A program made the translations under genes and the position numbers. Below are positions 1 to 11,545 of a DNA stretch of 64,000 nt, in pieces; the stretch's first letter is position 1; each line of letters starts with the position of its first letter. The DNA comes from Procambarus clarkii (lineage: Eukaryota; Arthropoda; Malacostraca; Decapoda; Cambaridae): NCBI RefSeq assembly GCF_040958095.1, contig NC_091227.1, positions 17,379,432 through 17,443,431 on the forward strand, written 5' to 3'. The notes under the pieces are model-generated. The model ran no database searches. It was not told the origin of the DNA and worked only from the letters and a program-made list of their open reading frames with translations.

Positions 1-214
1 GTGAGGAGTAGAGACAGCGTGAAAAAGGTGAACATCCGTCTCAACTTATTTAAGTACCAATTCCTTCTACAGAACAACCTGAAGTGCCTGTAGGGTATCT
101 AGAATTAGGTCTGTTTCAATTATCAGATATATTCGATGAAATATCTATGCCCAAGTTGACTACCGAGCGCTCTCGGATCTTGGATAGTCTCACGACTACC
201 TAGGATTTTTGTAG
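1..214. other. No recognised feature
   Basis: I see no coding exon, RNA or repeat that I can name here. Base composition is ordinary. Confidence 0.4.
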
Positions 215-302
215 AGTCGTGCTGGTCTAGTGGTTAAGGTACCAGGTACGCCAAGGTGCATAGCGCTCCTGGTTATCTGGGTTCGAATCCTTCTGGGGGC
301 GT
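215..302 (+). repeat. tRNA-derived SINE head
   Basis: A pol III A-box-like stretch (TCTAGTGGTTAAGG, about 226-239) is followed at normal tRNA spacing by a B box (GGGTTCGAATCC, 279-290). The segment does not end in a tRNA acceptor stem and runs on into unrelated sequence, so it is a SINE head and not a tRNA gene. No second copy of this exact head was seen in the window. Confidence 0.7.
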
Positions 303-379
303 GGAGTTTTCAGTTGCATATTGGCTTGGGGGACCATTCAAGCTTGTTCGCATATTATAATACCCTGTATACTGATAAT

Positions 380-660
380 AGCAGGAATCGACAAATTTTA
401 CAAAGTGGAAATCCTGAGACCTGCAACTTTAAGAGCTAGAGGTCATAGATTCAAGCTAAGGAAACAAAAGGGGCCGAAAAAATATTTGAAAGTTCTCTTT
501 TGCTAGCAGTGGTAGACGGTTAGAACAAGTTTAGTGAGAAGGTGGTGCAGGCCAAACCGTCAGTAGTTTCACAGTGAAAGGGTAGTTTCAAAGATATGAC
601 TGCTGGGAAGACGGGACATCACAAGCGTAGCTCTCATCCTGTAACTACACTTAGGTAATT
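380..660 (+). mobile_element. LINE 3' end fragment (CR1/jockey-like, C-terminal tail and 3' UTR)
   Basis: The sequence is clearly related to 29640-29900 (plus) and, inverted, to 55675-55900. All three carry the stretch encoding a Lys/Arg-rich segment and then a 'W/R-N-K-L..VV..'-type tail typical of the C terminus of CR1-like reverse transcriptase ORFs. They end with the same 3' UTR (GAGCTCTCATCCTGTAACTA or close variants). The reading frame is decayed. Confidence 0.65.
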
Positions 661-1245
661 ACACATGCATTTCTTTCACACTTATTTTGCATACACTAAG
701 AGGCTTAAGCTACAAGGCAAATTAAATTGAACTAAATCTCACTTCCCTAGAGGAGGGAAAAGAGAAGAGTGGATATGATCACAACATGAATGATTCTAAG
801 GGGATGAGACAAGGTCTTTAGTAAAAGCAAGAAATGCAAACGAGTCAAACGGTAAGAATGTACTCGTACCCTGACGTTGGTACAAAAATAGGAAGGACTG
901 AAGATATTACAGAAGCTATCTCATTCCACAACTTTAAGGCTAGATACAACAAAGAATTATAGCGCCAAGTTAAAATAAAACTCACCAGGTACGGAAAGGT
1001 TAGTGATGTGGTCTTCTAGCTTGGTGCTTTCTTTTGATAATTGCTTACTTAATAGGCGGGACATAACGTGATGTAATCACCTGCCCGTAGTTACACTCTA
1101 CTACCGTAGTGTAAACATATATTCGTCGTCTATTCATCCTCTGCTTGCCACATGCCTGAAGTCTGCGTCATGCTGAATCATCTATATCGTGTAGGCCTTA
1201 GCGAGTTGACTTCATTTCTTGAATGTGAAAACTACAGCTATAATG
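661..1245. repeat. Mostly unrecognised; short LINE-tail-like piece near 1010-1050
   Basis: The only recognisable piece is TTGGTGCTTTCTTTTGATAA near 1020, a variant of a repeat also seen at 60180-60225 and 60845-60895. No exon was found. Confidence 0.35.
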
Positions 1246-1433
1246 ACTAATTATCTACCTTCAACTTACCTGGAGTGGGCAGTAGCCGGGCACGCTGTTC
1301 CTCGAGTGTGGGCGTGGTGGTTGGGCGGTACACGCCTGTTGGACACTGCCCTGGACCATACTGGGAGTGTTGACGGGCGCCCCTCAGGAGAGAGAGACTG
1401 AGGGCGGCCCTACGCGGGTTGTCAACACCAGCC

Positions 1434-1836
1434 ATGGTTGATAAGGTGAGCTTTAAAGGATTCCCGCCACGCTCAACCACAACCCTCTTCCCCCTAGCCT
1501 CGGGAGAATGAACCTGTGATGCACACACAAAACTGGAACCAAAATTGATGACTGCGCCCCGTTTGGCATTTATATGGGCAGTTCAGCGCATGAAAACACC
1601 AATTACCTTGTTCCACAGGTTGTTCACACCATTCAAAAATAACCCCAGGTACGTATAATCAACTAAGTGTCGTTATACCAGCCTCTAGCGATCGAGAGTC
1701 CACTGTTTATCTCGGGTCAATTTTTGGCAGGATGTGAACAGCGCATCGCTATCTGACGCCGAAGTGGAGGTGAAGCTGGGTCAGCGGGCGCCCGGAGCCT
1801 GCGGCGTGGCCCAGTGTCAGCAACTGTCCATTACAG
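1434..1836 (+). CDS. Candidate first coding exons of an unidentified gene (weak)
   Basis: An ATG in good Kozak context (GCCATGG) at 1434 starts a four-codon exon, MVDK, ending at a consensus donor AAG|GTGAGC (1446). A pyrimidine-rich acceptor TTTTTGGCAG precedes 1731. The next exon continues in phase 0 for 35 codons (rich in Asp, Glu and Val, with two Cys) up to a possible donor CAG|GTGTTG at 1837. The surroundings are GC-rich compared with the rest of the window, like a promoter plus first exon. Downstream the same frame runs into a degenerate tandem repeat (about 1836-1980), which weakens the case. I do not recognise the protein and found no later exons. Confidence 0.22.
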
Positions 1837-1985
1837 GTGTTGGGCCCTCTTGGGCGCTCCAAGCTACAGATGTTGGGGCCACCTGTGCGGGCCAAGCTGC
1901 ATGGGTTAGGGCCACTAGGGCAGGCAGAGTTGTAGGTGTTGGGGCCGCCTGGGACGTGCCAAGCTGCAGGTGTTGGTGAACGGTG
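1836..1985 (+). repeat. Degenerate GC-rich tandem repeat
   Basis: A unit like AGGTGTTGGGGCC...CTGGGC..GCCAAGCTGCA recurs about every 45-50 bases, three to four times, with many differences. It accounts for the open frame over this stretch. Confidence 0.5.
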
Positions 1986-3170
1986 TGTGCGGCCTATGGC
2001 CCCTGCAGTATCATGAGCTCGAGGACACCTCTACCCCTGCTCCTCCTCCATCGTCACTGTCCAGACCTCTGCAGGACCCCCGCCGCCGGTCAACGCGTCC
2101 TGGATACATCCTGCCCACGACTCCCACCACGTTACACATACTCTTTACAAGATACATATTGACTTGCACTTGGTATACATGCTCACAAATGCTACGGAAT
2201 ACTTGTTGGAAAAAAGTTTATTCATTCTAAATTACACTTTCTGTATTAGTAAAGATTTAAGCCTCTCAAGCAGCTTAGACTTGAGAGGGAAGGGCGAAGC
2301 ACAGAAGACTCTTCCTTGAACCCTAAGTACATGGACAATTTCCCTCCAAGTCGAGCTCGTTCCCACAGTGAGCGCAATCGGGAGCAGGGTAAATATAGTC
2401 CACCAGTATGGTTGAGGTGGAGCCGCGTGGTGGAAGTTGGCGCCTCTTGTCAAGCCCACACACACTACAACACAGTCACACACACGCCAACACGTGCCTG
2501 ACGACACACACACGCCGGCTGCTCGGCTGCGGGGCACTGATACAGTGAGAGAGTATAGAGGCAGACACTGAGAGCGAGGGCGACGAGGGATGAGACCTGA
2601 CGCACGGGGGGAAGCAACTAGGGATTATCATCGACCGTGTCTCCCTGCCTCGTGCCTCGTGCGGCTGCGCGGACCACCCTCGACACCAACACTCACTAAC
2701 TCATACTACTTTATCCTACTTCACACCCAAGCCTCGGCTCTCAGGACAATCCCTGCCCTGTGGAAATGCACCATATGGTGTTCTTGTAACTGTGTGAATG
2801 ACCATTAATCTGTCGTAACTTCAGTAGGACAGGTTTAATTCTTTGTTATTTGACAACATGGCACCTCTAAGGCGTCTCACCTTGCACAACGTTACAACTG
2901 ATGTCCACAAATTTAATTCTCCTTTTATTATTCCGAGCACAACCAAACATCCTACGCTCTCATTTACGTATATAAAAATGCCACAATCGTCAGTTCAAGT
3001 GTGAAGTTTGAGCATAATTAAGAGAACTACCTATAATAATGGAAGCAGGGCAGCCGCTATATACCATTACAACAGCCTTTGGGCAATCTTTCCCAGAAAC
3101 TATATTTTTGTACTGGGTAAAACGTGTTGCGTCCGTCATGTCTGAGGGATCACGTGTCCGCACTTTTCAC
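1986..3170. other. No gene supported; CA-rich and GC-rich stretch at about 2440-2620
   Basis: A CA-rich tract (2455-2515) and a GC-rich stretch could be a promoter or 5' UTR. I can place neither a start site nor a coding exon. Confidence 0.3.
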
Positions 3171-3172
3171 TC

Positions 3173-3480
3173 ATGCTTGTCTGCACTATCTCCACCACGT
3201 GCGTCCCTATCTCCATCACGTGCGGCCCTATCTCCACCATGTGCGGCCCTATCTCCACCACGTGCGGCCCTATCTCTACCACGTGCCTATCTCCACCACG
3301 TGCGACCCTATCTCCACCACGTGCGACCTTATCTCCACCACGTGCGGCCATATCTCCACCACGTGCGGCGCTATCTCCACCGCGTGCGGTCCTATCTCCA
3401 CCGCGTGCGGCCCTATCTCCACTACGTGCGGCACTATCTCCACCACGTGCGGCACTATCTCCACCACGTGCCTATCTTTA
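3173..3480 (+). repeat. 21-bp minisatellite with an E-box in most units
   Basis: About 14 tandem units of roughly 21 bases read CACCACGTGCGGCCCTATCT, with point differences. Most units contain CACGTG. Because 21 is a multiple of three, every frame stays open, and several overlapping reading frames on both strands here are artefacts. A few units are shortened (near 3275-3300). Confidence 0.9.
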
Positions 3481-3649
3481 ACACGTGCTCTTCGCCAAAT
3501 TTATCATCGACTACGGAACCTATGTAGCTGGCACTATCACCACATTCTACCATTTGTCACCTACGAGCCATATATCGCTATCCATCATGCTATGTCTATC
3601 TTTTTCATCACAATTATCACTACCACAACAATCCGTCTGTATTCGCACA

Positions 3650-3840
3650 GAATAGGTTCAGGAACTGAACCCAGCGTTCAGTTCATTTAGCTAAGCAAGT
3701 GTAATCTTGTGAAATGAATTACACTTTTTTTTACACACATATACATGTGTGGATTCAATTCGCCCCATACCCATCCCGTGGGCGGTGGTGTAAAGGATTA
3801 CAGAGGCACATAATCGGTTCAGGAACTGAATGATTGTGGT
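3650..3840. repeat. Unclassified interspersed repeat with direct duplicates
   Basis: GGTTCAGGAACTGAA occurs at about 3655 and again at about 3818. It flanks a stretch with CCCATACCCATCCCGTGGG. This looks like an interspersed repeat, but I cannot assign a family. Confidence 0.4.
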
Positions 3841-3939
3841 TTTGTTGTTGGGTGGTTATGGTGGGTTATAGAGCCCACACGTGGTAACAGCATACTAGAT
3901 CTTGTGCTAGCAACACAAGAGGGTTATGATTGATCAAAT

Positions 3940-4640
3940 TCGTGTGGGAGAGGAACTGCAAACCATCTTAAAGGGAGCTGATGGACGAACATAGCACTGA
4001 AGTATCATGGAAGCATTTGTGAGGGTAATGGGATACTGTCTAATCTTTCTAGTGTGAACACAGATGTAAAGTATTCATTCAGAGAATTTCCTGCCAGTTT
4101 GACTTCCATTCCCAAAAAGAGTACCAATGATACCATAATTAGTCTGCTTAATATAATCTACACAACCCTCTGTACCCACACCTTCCAGAATGTCACCTCC
4201 CCATCCCTCTACCTCCCCCATCCTTTCCAAACCCTTTGGACATCAAAGCTCAAAGCAAGTTTGAAAAAATGAGCTCCCAATTGGCCTCTTCATTGACCTG
4301 AGACAGACCTTTGATACTGTAAACCATAACTACCTCTTACTTAAACTTCACCACTATGGTATCCGAGGCCTTTCTCTGAACTATATTTGTTCCTATCTTA
4401 GTTACAGACACCAATATCTAGCCATCAATAACATAACCTCCCCCACTTCTACCATTAACAGTAGGAGTGCCACAGAGCAGCATCTTAGGACCTCTTCTAT
4501 TTCTTATATACATTAATGATTTGCCAAATGTTTCAAACATTCTTAAACCTATATTACCTTTACCTTTTCGGACCCCAACCCCTACACAATAAATAATATT
4601 GTCAATAAGCAACCTAACCAAAGTCTTTTATCAATTCCTG
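3940..4640 (+). mobile_element. LINE reverse transcriptase fragment (jockey/CR1-like)
   Basis: Around 4265-4440 a frame reads an RT block of the type 'LFIDL-R-TFDTVNH..LL-KL..YGI-GL' (RT motif A region). It is followed near 4450-4620 by a shifted 'SILGPLLFLIYINDLPN'-type block. The same family is present inverted at 21500-23040. The copy is frameshifted, truncated at both ends and lacks a recognisable 3' tail. Confidence 0.75.
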
Positions 4641-6165
4641 TTATAATGGAAGGAGGAAGGTCACATGGATAGTTCATATTTAATAGTATGCAATTTGTTA
4701 TTCATAACACCTAACCCATCTATTCTTTTAATTGTTATGCATTATGTTATGAATAAATCGGGAAAACAACAGAGCAGCCAACACGATGGATAGACTTTGA
4801 CTCGCCTGTGAATAGAGCATGTGAGAATGTGAAAGAAAAAGGCCTTTCATATCAGTAGAGGAAGTGGAGTGTAAACCATCACTGTACAGATCAGGACTTC
4901 ACAAAACTATACAAATGGGACCCTGACTAGGGGTAAGGTAGGAACAAGACAAAGAAATACATTGCAAATGTGTACAAAGAAAGATTATCCTGCAAACAGG
5001 CCATCCTTGAATTAAAAAGTGAGTAATGAAAAGGGAACAGGGCCTTCAAGAGGGTCAGAAGTCAAAGTATGGCACAAGCAGGAATGGGGATGTTATAGGT
5101 ACCATGCAAAGTATCAAATGCAGTATCAATTGTAGCAATCTTGTTTTGATTGATCAAGGGAAAGATTGGATATGGAAAGAATGAAAGGCACCTCAACCAA
5201 AGCAGAAACCCTGAATGATGCAAGGTGTCGAGCTGATAAAGAGTAGAAGACAAAGCCAATGAATACTCGAGACAATCACAATGCAGACAGCACAGAGGAG
5301 TGCAAATGGAAACAGTATTATCCTATCTACCCACCAGGAGGTATTGGACAAGACTTTGAGTAAGGTAAAGGCCTTGGAATATTCAACTTAAGAGGTAAGT
5401 GATGTGAGACAACCAAGACAACTACTGCATCAAAGATCAATCCAAAGAGCTTAATACACTATTCCTATTCCTGTGATAAGAAGACTGCCATGTTCTGATT
5501 ATTGGTTTAATGTGTTTGATCTGGACTTTTATATAAAAAATATAATACATATATTTATAATAATACATAATAATAATAATTATAGATGTAATATAATACA
5601 AAACACGTATAACTCATGTTCAAGTTTACAAGTTTACAGCTGTTTACAGTGACGGGCAGAATTCTACTGCATGCCTTGCTACTGTGTAAACGTACTACTG
5701 TGGGTACTGTACCTACTTTGCTGGTCCTAAATTTGTAGACACATCTTTAACTATTTTTTGTCAGTATTGACTGCTTTTTTTTGTAGCAAATTAATATACA
5801 ATATACAATAAATGTATATGCATTCTCAATGCATTCTCATAGTAAATGCCCATGAATTATAAAATGATTAATTCCTGTTTTAGACAAGCCAAGCCAGTCA
5901 GTATTATAATAATCAAATACATACAGTAAAGATAAAAAAATAAATATTTGTAAATATCTACTACTGTAAATAAAACCTAAAATGCATCCATCGGTTCTTA
6001 CCTCAGGAAAATTTAAATGCATAAAGTATTTAATTAAAATATTTAATTCTGAAAAAAATATTTATATATGGAGTGGCCATAATTTTATGATGAATGAGTT
6101 TGCAAAAAAAAATTGGAAACTACACAAATAAATTTCATTGCTAAAATATAGGAACCCTAAAACTG
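4641..6165. other. No gene or named repeat seen
   Basis: AT-rich DNA with short A/T runs (5530-5610). No exon, RNA or familiar repeat was found on either strand. Confidence 0.4.
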
Positions 6166-6167
6166 TA

Positions 6168-6947
6168 CAGTGGAACCTCAGTTTTCGTATGTCCCTGTTT
6201 CGTACTAAATTTCATCAAAAAATTTGATTCGGTTTTCTTTGTTTGCCTCGGTTTTTGGAATTTGTTTATACATGTACGGGTCCAACGAGAGTATGGCGCT
6301 TCAGTTTACCAGTGACTCCCGCCTAGTGATGATTGCGTTTGAATTCTTTGTGAAGAATTCAATTGTTTTTGTGCTTTTTTTTTGGTTTCTGAACATAAAA
6401 GTTTTTATTATATATCACACCAAGAAGAAAGTAAAGTTCCAAAAAAGTCAGTGGTAATGTTCAACCTAAGAAAATAGTTGTGAGGAAGACGATACAGGAA
6501 AAACAAGAGATCATTCATATTGAGACAATGTGATGTCTCACTACAGACGAGTGTTAAAATGTAGGAAAACAAGTGTCTATAGACAGATTCTTAGTAAGAC
6601 AAGCAAGTACTGAGCCAGTCAGGTCCTAGTGGTATGCCTGCAAAACGTAAGAGAGAGAGTACCCCAGATATGTCATCACTGCAGTTATAATGGAAGGGAA
6701 CTCCCCTTCCAAACACTAACACCCTCTCCTCCACCCCCCTTCCTCACTGTCTTCCATATGCCAACAAGAGTCCTCAATAAAGGTAAGGTACCTAAGAGTA
6801 TTAGTCTGTATAAAAAATATATTTAGTTAATATTTTGGGGGTGTGGAACAGATTAATTCTAATTTACATTATTTCTTATGGGAAATTCGTTTCGGTTTTC
6901 GTACCATCTCTGGAAACGAATTAAATACAAAAACTGAGGTACCACTG
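6168..6947 (+). mobile_element. Tigger-type (pogo/Tc1-mariner) element, internally deleted, with both ends
   Basis: The left end begins CAGTGGAACCTCAGTTTTCG. The right end is its inverted form, ending ACTGAGGTACCACTG. Both flanks are TA, the duplication expected of this superfamily. Subterminal sequences (TTCGTTT..GGTTTTCGTA) also match in inverted order. Inside, at about 6415-6690, is a decayed N-terminal transposase piece related to the minus-strand segment at 32111-32305. At about 780 bases the copy is a deletion derivative that cannot encode a transposase. Confidence 0.88.
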
Positions 6948-7239
6948 TATGTTGAAATGTTAAAAATTTAGTTTTTCAGAAAACTAATTTTGCTTGTATC
7001 TAATATACTGTACTAGAACTCAATTTGTTTGGTTAAGTGTTTATTTTTTTTAGTATGCTGCACTGTTTCTCTCATATAACGAGACAATTTTTTATTGGCT
7101 ACAAAACTAAATCACTTAGTTACATAAACTAATTCTTCTATTTAGAACACAGCAATTTTTTTTGTACAGTAATTAACACTTGAAAAAAGGCTCCCCCTCT
7201 TATCACCTTTGCTTTTCTTCTTCAGTGTAACTCAATAGT

Positions 7240-9345
7240 ATGCCCTTTATGGAGGAGACCTCAATGACTCTTTGAAGCCATCTTGCCAAGATAGACTCCC
7301 CCCCCCACTGAGTATGTCAGCCATTAGGAGTCCAGTATGGCCTACCAGAGACCAGCCAGAATCTGACTTCCTTAACAGAGAGAGACAGGGAGCTGGGGAT
7401 TGTTATGGTTAGCCTCACCAATAAAACATCCAAAAGGTGAAGCAATACAGATAACTGCAATGATCATATAAAATGAAGCACCAAAATAGCCAAATGACTC
7501 CACAAATGATCACTTAGAAATGAGCTCGAACAGTCCCCCTCTCCCAGTTATGACTAGCCACCAACAGGTGGCAGCACCCAAGAACTCCACGCTCCTGCAC
7601 CAGTTTGCCCCAATCCTGTCGCTGATGTCTGTGAATATGGATCTCCCTGTGCTCCTGGCTGAAGTGAGTCATACTTTTTTCAAGATAAGTGTAGGCCATC
7701 CTTTGGACACTATCCTGTGGGGGCCATTTACTTTTGTATCATTTCCAACCTTGGTATTTGCTCCTCAAGCGTGTGTTTCAGGTTGTGCAGACTTGATTTA
7801 TAATTCACTTTCAGCTCCATGTGTTTAGGATAGCTATTCCCTAAACCCCTGTTTATTGTTGCTTCCTGCTCTGACAGAGTGACTTCTCTGGTGAGTTTGG
7901 GAGTTTTGCCCCCTGAAAGGCCAGGCTACTGTATTGAGTGCCTTCCCCTGGGTAGTACTCACCTAAAGAACAAATCCACAAGGGCCGTGATGCCAGGCGT
8001 CCTAGCATTTGTTATCCTGCTGTGTGCCTTCTTCAGCTCATATGGGCCTTTTCTAATTCCTCCTGCAGGCTCAGGAGCTTGCTTCCCTTATGGACTTGGC
8101 CTCTTTCATGCTCAGGTTGGCTTTTACCTTCTGGCTCATGTTTCAAAGTTCTGATTCACCTTGGCAAGTTGGTAGCCCTCAATTTTCTTTTAACCCTTCC
8201 TGCTGCACAAAACAACTAGGGCCATATTAAAGTACATACCATTTAAGATTTAAAAAGTTCCATGCATACTGTATACAGGGCTCACAGTCTGAAGCTATCC
8301 AGACTGATATGTGCAATATTAGTTTGGGGTCATCAATCACAGTTCTTGTGATTGATGCCTTCAATCTTGTGCCTTCTTGTGCCTTCCAGAGACCACGAGC
8401 CAGAACCTTGTTCCCTCAGAGAGGCACAGGGAGCAATGGCTATATGAGCACTCGTACAGCCATCGACCATCAACCTGTGGAGGGCACCCTAGAAAGATAG
8501 GCAAAACAATACAAACCCTCTATTGGTGAAAATTGCTACCTACATCCGAACAGAGCCAAAGAACTCTCCCCAAAAGAAAACAGTCAAGCAAATTATCATC
8601 CAACTAGAGTGCCTCCGGGTGCCCAAACATCAGACAAAGCCAAAGGAATCAGTCGGTGTTGACCGTCCACTCTGTGGAAATAGGAATGAAGTACGACAGG
8701 CCAGTTGCCAGGATGTCGGACACTTCGTGAATGTGAATGTGTCACTCCCTAACACTCCTCCTGTACCTATTTTACCTGGTAAATAGGTACCTGTCCCAGG
8801 TACCTATTTACCTAGCAGTAAATAGGTACCTGGGACTTAGACAGCTGTTACAGTTGCTTCCTGGGGGTGTGTAACAAAAAGGAGGCCTGGTCGAGGACCG
8901 GGCTTCGGGGACGCTAGGTTCCGAAATCATCTCAAGATAAATCAAGATAGCCTCTTCTCTGTTGTTAGATATATTCAGGGAGCCTTGGTGGTTCCCCGAT
9001 TCCTGAAAGTTCCTGGGATGCTGATAGTGGCCAATTATAACTAAGGGGGGCCGGGTACGAGCTCATTTCTTAGTGAATGTTTTAAGTCGTTTGGCTGTTT
9101 GTATTCCATTTTCTTTGAAAGTTACAGCTGTCTGTATTGCTTGCCTTACTTTCTAGATGTTTTCTCAGTGACAGTAATTGTAAAAATGTTCACCTCCATA
9201 TGTCTTTGTGAGGGAAGCAAGGTTCTGGCTCTGGTCTCCAGTAGGCTATACAGGACTCTGATGGCTGATGTGACTCAGCAGAAGGAAGACATCTCAGCAA
9301 GACTGAGGCCCTACCAGAAAGAGGCATTTCATTACATTTAACATT
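7240..9345. mobile_element. Long-TIR repeat family member, decayed, with a nested relative
   Basis: The segment at about 7260-7470 resembles one end of the TIR family seen at 45030 and 14035. The other end at 9205-9345 is inverted and finishes CAGAAAGAGGCATTTCATTA, matching the termini at 39731 and 25930. Between them, 8270-8760 is a further end-plus-interior fragment of the same family. No transposase-like frame was found. Confidence 0.55.
8765..8950 (+). repeat. tRNA-derived SINE, 3' part
   Basis: This matches the body and tail of the full SINE at 44590-44836 (minus): CAGGTACCTATTTACCT, then CTTCCTGGGGGTG, then GGAGGCCTGGTCGAGGACCG, then a tail like CCGAAATCATCTCAAGATAA. The tRNA head is missing. 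Confidence 0.75.
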
Positions 9346-9691
9346 AGCTATTATGCATTAAAACTGCATATTAATTAAGAAACAAACTATACAGTATTTC
9401 CAATAGTCCACACAACTTGAAGTTTATGGTTTAAAGGAATGATATTTATGATTTAAACCTATGATATTTAGAATATACATGTTTATATGGAAATATACAT
9501 GAAAGTTCATCTTAACTTTCTTATTCTAAACATAGACTTGCAACAAAGAAGCATTAACAATCCATCTTTCAAAAATAGAGCTAAATATATACATCTTCAA
9601 CACCCTTTAATCATACAGCATTTCAGTGCACAATACTCTAAGTAACTCAGCATAGCCATACATATATTTTATAACAAATATAACTTGATTA
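9346..9691 (-). other. Presumed 3' UTR and downstream flank of the zinc-finger gene
   Basis: This is AT-rich sequence just beyond the stop codon of the zinc-finger gene. A possible ATTAAA poly(A) signal on the minus strand lies near 9605. The exact transcript end cannot be set from sequence alone. Confidence 0.4.
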
Positions 9692-11545
9692 TTAATTACC
9701 AATAAAATTATTTGTTGATGAATTAATAGCCTGTTGAGGCCACAACCGAAGCGAGCGTGAATCTGATGTTATGTTATGAACAGATATAGTACGTAACTCT
9801 TGTCTGTCTGTCAAAGCTTTTCTCAGAGTGCTTTGTGCAAGTCCTCCCGATTCATACTGTATATGACGTCCTCCTACCAGGACTGTTGTTCCAGCATTTC
9901 CTTGCACCTGACTAACTGTTGGTATACTGACATCACGTGTTGTAACAGCAGTACCTGTGGCAACACCATCAGAAGTTGAAACTGCATTTGTTGTTTGAGC
10001 TTGAAGTGTAATTTCACGAGTGCCAGGTTCAAGTTGAATATTAAATGGACGAAGATCACTAGAGACAGACACTTGTTGGATACCACTGTTTGCAGGCTGA
10101 CCAGCGACAACTTGAGCTGCCACTTGAGCAACTTGTGTTATTTGGTCTGGAGTAAGGTCAGTGTAACGTTCAATGTCTTCTGCTCGCACTTCTACAACCT
10201 GACCTTGAAGAGAAGCAAAGAAATGCCCCACACCTTCTTCATTTCGCTCCCCCCCACTTGTAGTATGGATGATATAACGTGGCAAATCATCAGCTTCAAT
10301 GATGTGGACAGGTCTAGATACAACTTCTACAGTATCTCCATCACGCACACTACTACGCACCAACTGCACAGGTCCATCTAAACTTGGCTCCAAGCTCTCT
10401 TCATCCAGCTTTATGCTTTGAATAGTTTCAGTTGGACTCGGTACACTTTCCCCTGTCATATCAGAAGCCACAATAGTTGGAGGATTTACTTTAATATAAG
10501 TCTCGAGGTTTTCTGTATGACCATGTTGCTGAAGATGAGAGGCTAACATAGGTTTGCGCATAAATCCAGCACCGCACAACATACATTCATATGGCTTTTT
10601 ATCTGAGTGAATAAATTTGTGAGCATTTCGATTGTCCCTGGAATTGAACATCTTACCACATATATCACATGGAAATGGCTTTTCACCAGTATGGATTCTT
10701 AAATGTTTTTTATAATGTTCAGGATACACAAAGCCTGCTTCACACTGTTCACATTTATATGGACGCTCACCTGTGTGTACACTCATAACATGATAAACCA
10801 AAAGCCTCTTCCTCTTGAATGCTTTGCTGCATTGATTACAATGATATCTCTTTTCTTGGAAGTGTGTGACCCTCTTGTGAGACTGTAAGTTGCTCCTCTG
10901 GCTGAAAGTAGAACCACATATTTCACACTGGAAAGGTTTTTCACCAGTATGTGTTCTCTCATGATCCTCAACTTCACCTTTTCTTGCAAAGAGTTTATTA
11001 CAAATTGTACAAGGAAAATTTTTCACTCCTGAATGGATAATGGCATGCAAATCTAGGCTTCTTTGAGTTGCAAAGGCTTTTCCACATGATTCACATATAA
11101 AATTTTTCTTTCCTTCATGCACATTTAGGTGATCAGCCAAGTGATGTGATGTAAGAAAGGTCTTGCCACACGTTCTGCACTGGTGTGGTCTATGGCGTAC
11201 ACCATGTGTTTTCATGTGGGTCTTAAGGATGTGCTTAGATGTAAACTTTTTGAAACACTGGTCACAACCATACGGACGATTTCCAGTGTGAACATTAAAG
11301 TGTTCTTGAAGAGCTGCTTCTGACCGGAATTTCTTTGGGCACTGAGAACACGCAAAGGTTTTGTTCATGTGATGTCTGATGTGTTCTTTTAACTGCCGAG
11401 GAAGAGCATATTTTCGTGGACACATTGTACAAGCATAATGTTTCTCTCCTGAGGCAATGTGCTCTTCCAAGTGGCACAGCAGCTCAGCTTTGGTTGTAAG
11501 CCTCTCTTGACAAACTTCACATTCATACAGGCGCTCAGGATGAGA
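9692..11545 (-). CDS. Zinc-finger gene, last coding exon (12 fingers plus C-terminal tail)
   Basis: The acceptor TTTTTTCTCAG precedes 11545, and the frame starts SHPERLYECEVC. The exon completes finger 1 (His ligands) and then encodes fingers 2-13, several with TGEKP-like linkers. Finger 13 ends in HLQQH. About 270 residues without a recognised domain follow, up to the TAA at 9692-9694. Confidence 0.92.
   Translation of the reverse strand, partial: SHPERLYECEVCQERLTTKAELLCHLEEHIASGEKHYACTMCPRKYALPRQLKEHIRHHMNKTFACSQCPKKFRSEAALQEHFNVHTGNRPYGCDQCFKKFTSKHILKTHMKTHGVRHRPHQCRTCGKTFLTSHHLADHLNVHEGKKNFICESCGKAFATQRSLDLHAIIHSGVKNFPCTICNKLFARKGEVEDHERTHTGEKPFQCEICGSTFSQRSNLQSHKRVTHFQEKRYHCNQCSKAFKRKRLLVYHVMSVHTGERPYKCEQCEAGFVYPEHYKKHLRIHTGEKPFPCDICGKMFNSRDNRNAHKFIHSDKKPYECMLCGAGFMRKPMLASHLQQHGHTENLETYIKVNPPTIVASDMTGESVPSPTETIQSIKLDEESLEPSLDGPVQLVRSSVRDGDTVEVVSRPVHIIEADDLPRYIIHTTSGGERNEEGVGHFFASLQGQVVEVRAEDIERYTDLTPDQITQVAQVAAQVVAGQPANSGIQQVSVSSDLRPFNIQLEPGTREITLQAQTTNAVSTSDGVATGTAVTTRDVSIPTVSQVQGNAGTTVLVGGRHIQYESGGLAQSTLRKALTDRQELRTISVHNITSDSRSLRLWPQQAINSSTNNFIGN

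Noticed and set aside
3039-3690. Several long overlapping reading frames on both strands
   Set aside because: They are produced by the 21-bp tandem repeat, whose length is a multiple of three. Peptides are repeats of SPPRAAL, HHVRPYL, STTCGPI and VEIGPHV.
10703-11477. Plus-strand and alternative minus-strand frames over the finger array
   Set aside because: Shadows of the C2H2 coding exon, whose frame is fixed by 12 intact Cys/His sets.
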